Assembly (NCBI RefSeq): GCF_000515215.1
Contig: NZ_KI911557.1
Location: 3,963,741-4,027,740 of the forward strand
From: Methylomonas sp. 11b
GTDB lineage: Bacteria; Pseudomonadota; Gammaproteobacteria; Methylococcales; Methylomonadaceae
Length of the DNA: 64,000 nt
Direction: 5' to 3'
The notes beneath the pieces were generated by a model. It searched no databases. It was given only the letters and a program-made list of their open reading frames with translations, and was not told where the DNA came from. Of the stretch, positions 1 to 8,480 are shown piece by piece. Numbering within the stretch: position 1 is the stretch's first letter; each line of letters starts with the position of its first letter. Made by a program: the position numbers and the translations under genes.

Positions 1-312
1 TGGCAGTACAAATAAGCCGCCCGCCACGATGCCGCCGATACCGCGATGCATCAACCAGCCGATATACGTAGCTAATTGTTGCGCTTCCGGCCCTGGCAAC
101 AGCATGCAGTAATTCAACGCATGCAGAAAACGTTGCTCGGAAATCCAGCGCCGCCGTTCCACCAACTCCTGATGCATGATGGCGATTTGCCCGGCCGGGC
201 CGCCAAAGCTGACGAAGCCCAATTTCAACCAGAAACGAAAGGCTTGCCAAAAGCCCACGGGATCAGGCCGGTTTTGGGGATTATCGGCAGAAGGCGTATT
301 GAATCCGCTCAT
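1..312 (-). CDS. chrA: Chromate efflux transporter ChrA, N-terminal part (cut by window edge)
   Basis: About 104 N-terminal residues are present; the rest lies left of the window. The protein begins [12 protein letters not shown] and carries the conserved ChrA N-terminal block: a first membrane segment with [17 protein letters not shown], then [26 protein letters not shown]. ChrA (CHR family) is an inner-membrane chromate exporter. Its ATG overlaps the chrB stop codon as ATGA, so the two genes are translationally coupled in one operon. The motif match is strong; completeness of the gene cannot be judged here. Confidence 0.9.
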   Translation of the reverse strand, partial: MSGFNTPSADNPQNRPDPVGFWQAFRFWLKLGFVSFGGPAGQIAIMHQELVERRRWISEQRFLHALNYCMLLPGPEAQQLATYIGWLMHRGIGGIVAGGLFVLP

Positions 313-1250
313 GAATGGGATGCTCCTTTTTCGAAACTGATCAGTAAGCTGTCAAACACCCCACTGGCCGCTACCAATAATTGGTCATCGTCTTGGATGG
401 CATCGCGTAAGCCCGCCAGTACGCTCTCGATACCCGCGGCTTCGGGTGGCTGTACGCCACCGACATCCAAAAAGTGAACCAAGCCGCCTAAGCGTTTCAG
501 GGCTGGCGTTGCCAAATCAAAACTGGCGACTAAGACTTCAAACGTCACCTGACCATCGCTATGGCTAAATCGAGCGCCGTCGAAATCAAAGCCAATGGCG
601 TCCTGCGGGCAAACAGTGGGCGCAGGCAACCAAAGTAAATGGGCTTGCGGGTCAATGAACCGCCGAATCAGCCAGGCACTGGCTAACCGATCTACCCAGG
701 GGCGTTGCCGGGTTGCCCAGGTTTTGCCTTGAAAATCGTTGATCGATAGTTTGCTGATCAACCCTGCGACGGGTTGCGGTTCATCGGGCGATAACAAGCG
801 GGCGATTGTCCACTCAAGCTGGCGTAATGCGGATTCAGTTTGTTGCTGCGCTTCGCCTGGAAAAAAGTCGATAAACGCGAGACCGGTAAACGCTTTGCGT
901 AGTTTTCGGGCTTGCTTGAGCCGGTCTGGAGCTGAATCAGTAGCTAAATCACTGCTCAGCTTGGAAATGTCGGCCAATAACGAAGCGTACTCTTCGCTAC
1001 GATCAAAGAGAACAACGAAACTTTCAGATTCCGGCTCATCGGTTTTCAACACCAAGGCCGTGCCGCCCGACGCTTTGACCTCTACAGCTAGACCTTTGAA
1101 TGTTTCCAGGCATTCAGCACGATCCGGCATCAAATAGACGCCATCACGCAGCACGGCAGCACCCGACGCTTTCAAGGATCGCCAAATGCGCATTCTCGCG
1201 GTGGCGTTCTCGGTAGGCAGGCTGATTATTAATAGATACCATTTATTCAT
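309..1250 (-). CDS. chrB: Chromate resistance protein ChrB
   Basis: 313 residues, the usual ChrB length. The N-terminal half begins [20 protein letters not shown] and has the [21 protein letters not shown] type block; the C-terminal half has [21 protein letters not shown], typical of the ChrB C-terminal domain. In studied bacteria ChrB is a chromate-responsive regulator or accessory factor of chrA rather than a transporter. It lies first in a chrB-chrA operon with an ATGA junction. The AT-rich upstream region holds two inverted repeats, one overlapping the start codon, that could be an autoregulatory operator. Confidence 0.9.
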   Translation of the reverse strand: MNKWYLLIISLPTENATARMRIWRSLKASGAAVLRDGVYLMPDRAECLETFKGLAVEVKASGGTALVLKTDEPESESFVVLFDRSEEYASLLADISKLSSDLATDSAPDRLKQARKLRKAFTGLAFIDFFPGEAQQQTESALRQLEWTIARLLSPDEPQPVAGLISKLSINDFQGKTWATRQRPWVDRLASAWLIRRFIDPQAHLLWLPAPTVCPQDAIGFDFDGARFSHSDGQVTFEVLVASFDLATPALKRLGGLVHFLDVGGVQPPEAAGIESVLAGLRDAIQDDDQLLVAASGVFDSLLISFEKGASHS

Positions 1251-1285
1251 GTAATTAACTATACATTTATGTAAATTATTTTACA
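1249..1285 (-). promoter_or_regulatory. Candidate operator/promoter region of chrBA
   Basis: Two inverted repeats lie just upstream of chrB. TGTAAA-TTAT-TTTACA at 1270-1285 is a perfect 6-bp palindrome with a 4-bp spacer. ATGTA...TACAT at 1249-1266 overlaps the ATG. The segment is very AT-rich against a GC-rich background. A repressor site is inferred; which protein binds cannot be seen. Confidence 0.4.
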
Positions 1286-1404
1286 AAAAAAATCAGGGTA
1301 TCACCTTTCCAAGCTTGAGAGTAGGCAAAGCAGGGACGGCGTGGGTCAGCTAAGCCCTTATGCTGGCACTGGTTGCTTTGGCTTTTAAGGAATAAAAGTT
1401 TGCA

Positions 1405-1426
1405 TTGGCTGAACTCGCTCAGTCAG
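1405..1426 (+). repeat. 22-bp dispersed repeat, copy 1
   Basis: TTGGCTGAACTCGCTCAGTCAG here matches 20 of 22 positions with 9641-9662. Flanking bases are unrelated. It lies in the 351-bp gap between chrB and efpL (1251-1601), which otherwise holds the chrB operator region and the efpL hairpin. Function is unknown. Confidence 0.35.
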
Positions 1427-1555
1427 CACGATATGCCTGTGAAATATCCCAATAGAGCCGGGTTAATCATTGCGGCTCCGACACGAATTCGGGCATGCCG
1501 CCAATCATGATTTAGGTGTTCTGAGTAAAGGGTGAGGTGTTTTAGTGAAGCCTTT

Positions 1556-1583
1556 GCCGCCGACGGCTGATTCGGTCGGCGGC
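1556..1583 (-). terminator. Hairpin downstream of efpL, possible terminator
   Basis: GCCGCCGAC and GTCGGCGGC form a perfect 9-bp GC-rich stem with a 10-nt loop, 18 bp past the efpL stop codon. On the minus strand no T-run follows, so it is either an imperfect terminator or a 3'-end stabilising structure. Confidence 0.4.
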
Positions 1584-1601
1584 TGGCCGGGGTGGGTAGT
1601 C

Positions 1602-2168
1602 TTACGCCCGCGATGAAAACTCGCCGGTGTCGGTATTGACCTTGATCATCTCGCCGGATTCTATATATTCGGGGACTTGCACTTCCAGCCCGGTACTGAG
1701 TTTGGCGGTTTTGGTGCGTTTGGTGGCGCTGGAGCCTTTCATGGATGGCGGGGTTTCGACGATTTGCAGCGTGATGGTGGTGGGTAACTGGATGCCCAGC
1801 GCCGCGTCGTCCATCAGGAGCATGATGATGCCTTCCAAGCCGTCCGATAAATACTCGGTCTGGCCTTCCAAATCTTCCGCAGACAAGCTGTATTGCTCGT
1901 AGGTTTCGGCGTTCATGAAGTAATAGGTGTCGCCGTCTTGATAGGAATATTGCACGTTGCAACGCGAGCAATCGGCGGCTTTCAACATCTCGTCGCTTTT
2001 GTAGGTTTCATCCAACTTCTGCCGGGTTTTCATATGGGTGAAGCGGACTTTGTAAAGCGTGGTGGCGCCGCGCGAAGTGGGGTTGCGCACATCGATGTTT
2101 TTGACCACATACGGTTCGCCGTTGATTTCGATGGCGGTTCCCTTTTTCAGTTCGTTGGCTTTTGGCAC
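1602..2168 (-). CDS. efpL: EF-P-like translation factor EfpL (YeiP)
   Basis: 188 residues with KOW-like and two OB-type EF-P domains, closest to YeiP/EfpL: it opens MPKANELKKG and has TSRGATTLYKVRF in the loop where true EF-P has a modified Lys. Arg33 sits at the tip of that loop (residues 30-35 PTSRGA), the residue reported as functional in EfpL. EfpL relieves ribosome stalling at proline-rich and other difficult motifs. The start is GTG, three bases after the bpt stop, with GAGGA inside the end of bpt as ribosome binding site. It is probably cotranscribed with aat and bpt. Confidence 0.9.
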   Translation of the reverse strand: MPKANELKKGTAIEINGEPYVVKNIDVRNPTSRGATTLYKVRFTHMKTRQKLDETYKSDEMLKAADCSRCNVQYSYQDGDTYYFMNAETYEQYSLSAEDLEGQTEYLSDGLEGIIMLLMDDAALGIQLPTTITLQIVETPPSMKGSSATKRTKTAKLSTGLEVQVPEYIESGEMIKVNTDTGEFSSRA

Positions 2169-2171
2169 GGC

Positions 2172-2894
2172 TTAGTCCTCGTTGAATGTTTGTTTTGAAA
2201 TAGCTTGCCACTGGCCGTCTATCAGGCCGGACAGCGGTTGATAATCGATTTTGTAGCGCATTTTACGACAGTCTTTGATCCAGTAGCCCAGATAAACATA
2301 TTCCAGGCCCAATTGTTTGGCGGTTTCGATTTGCCAACACACGGCGTAAACGCCGGGGCTGTAGTCGGCAAAATCCGGGTCAAAAAAGGTATACACCGCC
2401 GATAGCCCGTCAGTCACCACATCGACAACCGCCACCCCCGCCAATTGGCCGCCAATCAAAAACTCCACAAACATCGTGTCGCACCAACTGCTACCGAGGA
2501 ATTTGATGTAGTCATCCGGCGTGGTTTTGGTATCTTCGCCGGGTTTGTCGTGACGGGCGTTTAGATAGCGTTGATACAGCTGGAAATGCCGCGGGTCGAG
2601 ATCGGCGTCTTTGACCACTATCCGGGTTTGCGCATTGCGCTTGATACAGCGTTTTTGCTTACGGTCCGGTAGGAATGACGACACCGGTAAGCGGGTCGGT
2701 ACGCAAGCCTGACAAGTTTCGCAATAGGGTTTGTAAACATGATCGCCGCTGCGCCGGAAGCCTTGGACGATCAGCTGCGAATACAGCGCGGTGTCCATCT
2801 CCACCGACGGATGCACGAAGCCGGAACGTGCCAGACGGTCGTCCAGATAGCCGCAGGCATGGCCGCTGTCCAGCCAAATCGGTATGGAACTCAT
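2172..2894 (-). CDS. bpt: Aspartate/glutamate leucyltransferase Bpt
   Basis: 240 residues, typical for Bpt. The family moves Leu from Leu-tRNA onto proteins with N-terminal Asp or Glu, making N-degrons for ClpS/ClpAP. Visible marks are the N-terminal Cys-rich part (YKPYCETCQACVPTRLPV), ATE C-terminal motifs (YLNARH, YTFFDPDF, YLGYWIKDCRKMRYK) and the C-terminal GLIDGQW. An upstream in-frame TTG at 2903 exists, but the ATG at 2894 overlaps the aat TGA (ATGA), which favours that start. It is paired with aat, the other N-end-rule transferase. Confidence 0.92.
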   Translation of the reverse strand: MSSIPIWLDSGHACGYLDDRLARSGFVHPSVEMDTALYSQLIVQGFRRSGDHVYKPYCETCQACVPTRLPVSSFLPDRKQKRCIKRNAQTRIVVKDADLDPRHFQLYQRYLNARHDKPGEDTKTTPDDYIKFLGSSWCDTMFVEFLIGGQLAGVAVVDVVTDGLSAVYTFFDPDFADYSPGVYAVCWQIETAKQLGLEYVYLGYWIKDCRKMRYKIDYQPLSGLIDGQWQAISKQTFNED

Positions 2895-3583
2895 GCTTGC
2901 CAAGCGTCGGGCGTCGGTGTTTGATCGCAGAGCCTATCCAGCAGTTCTACAAAGCGGCTGCGAGGGATTTCCGCCGCGCCAAGGCTGAGTAAGTGTTCGC
3001 TGCTGACCTGACAGTCGATGACTTGATAACCCCAAGCGCTGAGTTGCTGAACCAGATGCACAAACACCACTTTGGAGGCGTCGGTTTTACGATGAAACAT
3101 CGATTCGCCGAAAAACACTTGGCCAATGGCAATGCCGTACAGGCCGCCAACCAATTGGCCGTCCAGCCAGGCTTCGCAGCTGTGCGCGATACCCAGGTGG
3201 TGCAGGGTGATATAGGCTTGGCGGATGTCGTCGGTAATCCAGGTGCCGCCGTCTTCGCTACGCGGCGCCGCGCACGCATCGATCACTTGGCGAAAAGCGC
3301 TGTCGTAACGAATCTCGAATAATTGCTTACGCAGGGTTTTTGCCAGGCTGCGAGAAATATTCAGATGTTCGGGAAACAATACCAAACGCGGATCGGGCGA
3401 CCACCACAGAATAGGTTCGCCGGGATTGAACCAGGGAAATACCCCGTGCCGGTAGGCGTTGACGATGCGCTGCGGCGACAGACAGCCGCCAAAGGCCAAT
3501 AAGCCGTTGGGTTGTTTCAAGGCCTTATGCAGTGGCGGAAAGGCTTGGTGCGGATGATCCGGGTCGAGCAGGGTGAGTTGCAT
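2891..3583 (-). CDS. aat: Leucyl/phenylalanyl-tRNA--protein transferase
   Basis: 230 residues, normal Aat length. The family adds Leu or Phe to proteins with N-terminal Lys or Arg, creating ClpS degrons in the cytosol. Signature blocks: GLLAFGGCLSPQRIVNAYRHGVFPW (split at residues 27-51), WWSPDPR, WITDDIRQAY, HSCEAWLDGQLVGGLYG, FFGESMFHR and QVSSEHLLSLGA. It is first in an aat-bpt-efpL cluster, with ATGA overlap into bpt. No clear Shine-Dalgarno precedes the ATG. Confidence 0.95.
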   Translation of the reverse strand: MQLTLLDPDHPHQAFPPLHKALKQPNGLLAFGGCLSPQRIVNAYRHGVFPWFNPGEPILWWSPDPRLVLFPEHLNISRSLAKTLRKQLFEIRYDSAFRQVIDACAAPRSEDGGTWITDDIRQAYITLHHLGIAHSCEAWLDGQLVGGLYGIAIGQVFFGESMFHRKTDASKVVFVHLVQQLSAWGYQVIDCQVSSEHLLSLGAAEIPRSRFVELLDRLCDQTPTPDAWQA

Positions 3584-3706
3584 AGGAGGCGCGTGGGTTC
3601 GGGTTGGCGCTGGTTTGTGTAATGACTTAGCTTACCAAGGTTTGTGGGCGGCGGCCGGCTGGGCTGCTGTTAGCGGCGCCTGGAGACAAAATCTCGCGGA
3701 TCTAAC

Positions 3707-4435
3707 TCAAGACGCATCCATTTTGTAACCAAAGCCGCGCACGGTTTTCAGCAATTTCAGCTCGTAATCGTCGTCGATTTTACGCCGTAGCTGGCGAATA
3801 TAAACATCCACCACATTGGTCAGCGGATCGGCGCTATAGCCCCAGACTTGTTCCAGAATTCGCGTGCGGCTCAACACTTTACCCGGCATGCGCATAAAGC
3901 ATTCCAGCAAAGCAAACTCCTTGGGTGTTAACTCGATGACGTTATCGCCGCGGCGTACCTCGTGGGTTTCGCCGTTGAGTACCAGGTCTTCGATACGCAA
4001 TTCTTTATCGTCCTGCTTCACTTCGCCGCCGCGCCGCCTGAGTAAAACTTCGATACGGGCCAGTAATTCTTCAAACGCGAACGGCTTGGTCATATAGTCG
4101 TCGGCGCCGGAGCGTAGGCCGGCCACTTTGTCTTGCACAGTATCGCGCGCGGTCAGCATCAAAATCGGGGTGTCGATGCTGTTGCTGCGCAAACGTTCGC
4201 AAATCTGCCGGCCGTTCATGTCCGGCAGGCCCAAGTCCAGAATGATCACCTGAAAGCTGCCCTCGGTACCCAAGGCAATGGCCTCTTGCCCACTGCGGGC
4301 CACCTCTACGGCATAGCCCTCGGCTTTTAAGCCGCGTTGCACAAAATCGATGATGCGCTCGTCGTCTTCAACCATCAGCACCCGCATATAGCCTATCCCC
4401 GTCAGAGTATTGGTTGTCATGTATTTCTCATTCAT
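3707..4435 (-). CDS. OmpR-family response regulator
   Basis: 242 residues: receiver domain about 17-130 and winged-helix DNA-binding domain about 145-240. Phosphoacceptor Asp67 lies in IILDLGLPDMNG; the acidic pocket is VEDDE and the conserved Lys is in MTKPFAFEELLARI. The C-terminal domain has ELTPKEFALLECF and VDVYIRQLRRKID. GAGGG sits 8 bp before the ATG at 4435; the receiver proper begins at Met17 (4387), a possible alternative start. It is last in the operon kinase-lipoprotein-kinase-regulator, 13 bp after the canonical kinase, and is its likely partner. Targets are unknown. Confidence 0.9.
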   Translation of the reverse strand: MNEKYMTTNTLTGIGYMRVLMVEDDERIIDFVQRGLKAEGYAVEVARSGQEAIALGTEGSFQVIILDLGLPDMNGRQICERLRSNSIDTPILMLTARDTVQDKVAGLRSGADDYMTKPFAFEELLARIEVLLRRRGGEVKQDDKELRIEDLVLNGETHEVRRGDNVIELTPKEFALLECFMRMPGKVLSRTRILEQVWGYSADPLTNVVDVYIRQLRRKIDDDYELKLLKTVRGFGYKMDAS

Positions 4436-4448
4436 ATGAAAATCCCTC

Positions 4449-6035
4449 TTATGCTACCGTAAGCAGGGGTAGTGTAACCGTAAATGTCGATCCGGCGTTT
4501 TCGACACTACGCACCGCGATTTGCCCGCCGTGAGCTTGCAGGATGGATTTGGCCATCGGCAAACCCAGGCCGGAGCCGTCATCTCGCGAATGTTGGGCGT
4601 TGCTGCTGCGGAAGTGGCGTTCGAAAATGCGCTCCAGATCCTCTGTCGGTATGCCTATGCCCTGATCGGTCAGGCTGAAACAAGCCTGTTTGCCGTCACG
4701 CCATAAAGCCACGGCGATATGGCCGAGCGGTTTGGAATAGCGGCAGGCATTTTCGCCCAGAATGAACAGCACTTGCCGTAGCCGCTGCTTATCGCCGCGC
4801 ACCCATAGCGGCCCGGACGGCGCGTCCAGACTGACAGAAATAGAATACTCTTGCGCCATCACCTGAAAATCCTCGACGCTGCTGGCCACCAAATCCGCCA
4901 AGTCGACTTTATTCCATTCGAATTGCAGATTGGCCGTGTCGGCGCGGGCCAGAAACAGTAAATCGTTCACGTATTTGCCCAACTGCATCGATAGCTCCAC
5001 GATGCGCTGCAATGCGTCTTTATATTCTTCGGCGTCGCGGTCCTGGCCGCGTAGCGTCACTTCCGCCTCGCCGCGAATCACCGTGATCGGCGTGCGCAGT
5101 TCATGGCTGATGTCCGCCAAAAACTCACGGCGGGCATTATCCATGCGCTTTAATTCTTCGTTCAACAGATTAAGTTCAAAGGTCCGCTCGGTCACTCGCT
5201 CTTCCAATACGGCGCGGCCTTCGCGTAGTTTATCTTGTTGGACTTCCAACTCCTTGGCCATTTGATTGAAGTGGCTGGCCAGATACGCAAATTCGTCCCG
5301 GCTGTCCAAGGCAATCCGGTAATCCAGGTTGCCGGAGGCGATTTCGTCCGTGCCTTTCATTAGCGCTTCGATAGGTTTTTTAAACGCGCGCAGCAACATG
5401 ATGCCGGCTACCAAGCTGAATAACGCCGCGGTTAACGAAGCTAAAATCGCCGTCCAGCGCGACTTTTCGACCAAAATCTCCAACTCCCGCTTGGCTTTCT
5501 GGGCTTTTTGCCGCTCGGCGTTAATGGCGGCGTCGATCAAGGGTTGGAATTTACCGTCTATCTCTTCCTCGGTGAATTTAGCCAAAGCCTGCACGGCGGT
5601 AGTCAGCTTACCTTGCAAGCGCAGCCGCTCGACTTCTTCGAAGCGATATTCGCTGGCTTCCAGGAAGGCGGTGAGATGGGCGACTTTCTCCAATTCTGCG
5701 GGTTTATTGGTCCAGTCTTCGCTGGCGCTGTCTGTGCCCGGCGTTTTGACGGCGGTGTCGCGCAGCGTTTGCATTGCCTCGTAAAGACGGCGCTTGGAAG
5801 ACTCCACGCCGGTTTCCGAATTAGGGTTGGCCGTGATCAGCCGGTCCATGCGTTGTTTGAAATGGCGATAGGCTTCTTGCGACAGCTGTTCGTAATCGTC
5901 GAAGGTTTCGTAAGCGGTTTGGCTGTGCTGAAAATAGCGAGCTACTTCGTTGGCTCCCCAATACAAGGCAATGCCCAAACTCAACACAAAGCAGAAAGAA
6001 ACAACAATGACTATCGCCAAGCGAAACCGAAACAT
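4449..6035 (-). CDS. Sensor histidine kinase (HAMP, intact catalytic core)
   Basis: 528 residues. Membrane segments at about 7-25 and 197-216 flank a periplasmic, mostly helical sensor region of about 170 residues. HAMP (about 217-270), a coiled coil, HisKA with His311 in FLADISHELRTP, and HATPase_c with LGENACRYSKP (N box), DQGIGIP (G1), FERHFR (F) and GSGLGLPMAKSI (G2) follow. All kinase residues are present, unlike the kinase at 6622-8079 in the same operon. It should phosphorylate the OmpR-type regulator 13 bp downstream. The ligand is unknown. Confidence 0.9.
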   Translation of the reverse strand: MFRFRLAIVIVVSFCFVLSLGIALYWGANEVARYFQHSQTAYETFDDYEQLSQEAYRHFKQRMDRLITANPNSETGVESSKRRLYEAMQTLRDTAVKTPGTDSASEDWTNKPAELEKVAHLTAFLEASEYRFEEVERLRLQGKLTTAVQALAKFTEEEIDGKFQPLIDAAINAERQKAQKAKRELEILVEKSRWTAILASLTAALFSLVAGIMLLRAFKKPIEALMKGTDEIASGNLDYRIALDSRDEFAYLASHFNQMAKELEVQQDKLREGRAVLEERVTERTFELNLLNEELKRMDNARREFLADISHELRTPITVIRGEAEVTLRGQDRDAEEYKDALQRIVELSMQLGKYVNDLLFLARADTANLQFEWNKVDLADLVASSVEDFQVMAQEYSISVSLDAPSGPLWVRGDKQRLRQVLFILGENACRYSKPLGHIAVALWRDGKQACFSLTDQGIGIPTEDLERIFERHFRSSNAQHSRDDGSGLGLPMAKSILQAHGGQIAVRSVENAGSTFTVTLPLLTVA

Positions 6036-6040
6036 TGGCT

Positions 6041-6616
6041 TTACTTGCCTTCGCTAGTCTCGTCCAATTGCTTTTCCATCGAACGGATGGCTTCCAGTTT
6101 TTCGCGCAGCAGTCTTGATTCTTCTTTCTTGGAACCGGCGGCGTCTTTCGTTTCCAGCACGTTTTGCACGGTTTTTTGTTTGCGTTCCAATGAGCCGAGT
6201 TTCCTTGATGCGCTGTTGATGCGTTTTAAGGCTTCGGTGTGAATGGCAACCAGGTGGCGCATGCGTTCGTCGCTCAAGCCCGAGGGGGGGATGCCGGCAA
6301 TTTCATCCAGAATTTTCGGAATGTCGCCGCAGGCATCGGATAACAGGCGGCCCACCAGCAAATGCAGTAACACTCCAATCTCGGGTTCGTCTTTTTGGCG
6401 TTTCACTAAAGACCGGCAAGTCTCGGTGCGACCCGCCGTGGTCATGTTGGCAAGGTTGTTGCCGAATTCCAGCAGCTCGTCTATATCGGAATGCACCACC
6501 GGGGCGCTGTGAATGGTTGGAAAATGTTCCCTGACGCTGGAATCCACCTCGGCGCAGCCGCTGATGGCCAACAATGATGCGATCAGCGTCAATACGCGCA
6601 TAAATAGTGACTGCAT
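6041..6616 (-). CDS. Lipoprotein between two kinase genes (QseG-position)
   Basis: 191 residues from the ATG at 6616; the upstream in-frame start at 6625 is TTG and is less likely. The signal peptide MQSLFMRVLTLIASLLAISGC ends in lipobox ISGC with Cys as lipidation site. The mature part is helical, with a likely coiled coil in the last 70 residues (RKLGSLERKQKTVQNVLE...LLREKLEAIRSMEKQL). It lies 5 bp after one kinase and 5 bp before the other. In enterobacteria the lipoprotein QseG sits between glrK/qseE and glrR and modulates the kinase; the same position and size suggest a similar role. This is inference from synteny, not from visible sequence identity. Confidence 0.7.
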   Translation of the reverse strand: MQSLFMRVLTLIASLLAISGCAEVDSSVREHFPTIHSAPVVHSDIDELLEFGNNLANMTTAGRTETCRSLVKRQKDEPEIGVLLHLLVGRLLSDACGDIPKILDEIAGIPPSGLSDERMRHLVAIHTEALKRINSASRKLGSLERKQKTVQNVLETKDAAGSKKEESRLLREKLEAIRSMEKQLDETSEGK

Positions 6617-6621
6617 GTTCC

Positions 6622-8079
6622 TCAATTCTCCCCGTTTAACGGAATTTGAACCCGGATGCGGGCTCCTTGTTGGTCTTGACGGGCATCGATGACTTCGACT
6701 TTGCCTTGATGATTGGCGACGTATTCCTTGACGATGGCCAAGCCCAGGCCGGGGCCATCACTATCGCCTGTATCGCCAGCCTTGCCGCGATAAAACGGTT
6801 CGAAAATATGATCGCGTTCGTCGGCGGCGATACCGGGGCCTTCGTCTTCCACTTCCAGTTCCATTAGCGTGCCTGCGTCGCGCAATATGACGCGAATTTC
6901 GCCGCCTTCCGGCGAAAATTTCACGGCGTTGGTCAGCAATTGTTCGATGATCGCACGCAATTGTTCGGGAATGCCGGAAATTTCCACCGGCCGTGCCAGC
7001 ATGCGGATAGCAATAGCTTTACTGCTTAAAACGGGTTGAAAATCGTCAATGACGGTTTCCAGCAAGTCTTTGATCTTTACACTTTCCTTGCGTTTGCTGT
7101 CGGGTAGGGAGTTGATCCGGCTGTAGCGCAGCAGTTCCTCGGATACCGTGTTTAACTTTTCGATATTGGCGCATAAATGCAACACCGTGTTTTCCCGCTT
7201 GCTGTTGGGGGCGTAGTCGGTTTCGCCGGCCAACAGTTCGGCATCCTGGCGCAGGCTTGCCAACGGCAGTTCTATCTCGCGGGCGACGTTTTGCATAAAT
7301 TGTTGCTTGGACACTTCCAGTTCCAGCAAGTGAGTGCGCAGCCACTCCAAACGGTTGCCCAGATAACGTAAATCCGACGGACCGTTGACCAGAATCGGTT
7401 CGGCCAATTCGCCGGCGCCCAAACGGCGTATCGATACGTCAAGTTGCCGCATCGAACGCGATAACACGATTAACAGGATGGCGATCACGCTGAACGAAAT
7501 TGCCAGCAATACCGCGCCCTTGACCAATAGACCATGCTCCAGCGATTCCGACAATTGGTGCAGTTCGTTGAATTCGTGATCGACGTGGTTTTCAAACTCG
7601 CGCGATAAGGTGGCGGCAGATTCGCGCAAACCCTGGAAAGCCTCGTCTATCGGCAATTCCAGATTGTTTTCGTCATCCGAGCCGATGATTTGTTGATAAA
7701 TCAGGTTTTCCTTCTCGGATAATTCGTTGACCAGCAGTGCAATTTTGTTGTCGACATGCAATTTAAGCAAATCGCCTAACGCCTGTTTAAACGAGGCCCG
7801 CACCGTTTCGTAGGATTGCCGTTCGTAGGGTTGGCGTAGCGTCGGGTCGGACAGCAACACAAACAGCTTGGCCTTACGCTCTATATCGGAGGCTTTTTGT
7901 AAAACCAGGCGGATGGTTTTGGTTTGTTCGAAGACATGCGTGTTGACGGTGCGGCCCAGCGCCGAGGTTTCGCGCATGCCGAAAGCGGCGTACATCACGG
8001 CCAGAAACAGCGGAATCACCGCAATGACAAAGCCCAGGACGATCAGGGACTTTAACGATAAAAAGTTTTTAAATTTCAT
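6622..8079 (-). CDS. GlrK/QseE-like sensor kinase lacking the phosphoacceptor His
   Basis: 485 residues. Membrane segments at about 12-32 and 186-207 flank a periplasmic domain; a HAMP-like region with NGPSDLRYLGNRLEWL resembles the GPSELRSVG region of GlrK. In the HisKA helix the expected F-x-x-x-(I/L)-S-H-E-L is FMQNVAREIELPL: the His position (267) is Arg, codon CGC at 7279-7281. The ATPase domain keeps its motifs: IIEQLLTNAVKFSPEGG (N box), EDEGPGIA (G1), FEPFYRG (F) and GPGLGLAIVKEY (G2). It could therefore bind ATP but not autophosphorylate at the usual site. It heads the four-gene operon. Confidence 0.85.
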   Translation of the reverse strand: MKFKNFLSLKSLIVLGFVIAVIPLFLAVMYAAFGMRETSALGRTVNTHVFEQTKTIRLVLQKASDIERKAKLFVLLSDPTLRQPYERQSYETVRASFKQALGDLLKLHVDNKIALLVNELSEKENLIYQQIIGSDDENNLELPIDEAFQGLRESAATLSREFENHVDHEFNELHQLSESLEHGLLVKGAVLLAISFSVIAILLIVLSRSMRQLDVSIRRLGAGELAEPILVNGPSDLRYLGNRLEWLRTHLLELEVSKQQFMQNVAREIELPLASLRQDAELLAGETDYAPNSKRENTVLHLCANIEKLNTVSEELLRYSRINSLPDSKRKESVKIKDLLETVIDDFQPVLSSKAIAIRMLARPVEISGIPEQLRAIIEQLLTNAVKFSPEGGEIRVILRDAGTLMELEVEDEGPGIAADERDHIFEPFYRGKAGDTGDSDGPGLGLAIVKEYVANHQGKVEVIDARQDQQGARIRVQIPLNGEN

Positions 8080-8480
8080 CCGTGTGCGAGAAGCAATAAA
8101 TCACGCCATAGTATAGATGAAACGGCATGCTAAAAATTGGTCATAAATCCGTCACAAACGGCATCGCCTAGGGGCCAAAAGGCTGGCGATTGAAAATCGC
8201 GGGGTAAAAACCGAACACCCTGAGTTTAGAAAAAGGTGGTTGTGCGGCGGCTGCACAGGCGTCAATGCCGCTGGCGAGCACAAAAAATGCGATGGTTACC
8301 CATGTCGCCGAGAGGCGGAGCGGTCAATACGCGCGTTAGAGCAGGCGGTAGGCTGACGAACCGGATTCCGCAGTAATTGAAGTGAGCCTCCTCAGTATCG
8401 GCTAGCGAAACCGATCAAAGAGAAGGCCGGGTTGTAAGGTGAATGCTTGGATTGCATTTAGGCAAAATTGCGGGGCATCC
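8080..8480. other. 401-bp intergenic region
   Basis: No credible gene, RNA gene or repeat is seen here. The end nearest 8080 must hold the promoter of the kinase operon (minus strand). A TATACT box at 8110-8115 on the minus strand is a possible -10, but no good -35 is at the right distance. Confidence 0.4.

Noticed and set aside
1423..1971. 182-codon minus-strand frame overlapping efpL
   Set aside because: It is Arg/His-rich, in another frame of a strongly supported efpL, with no ribosome binding site.
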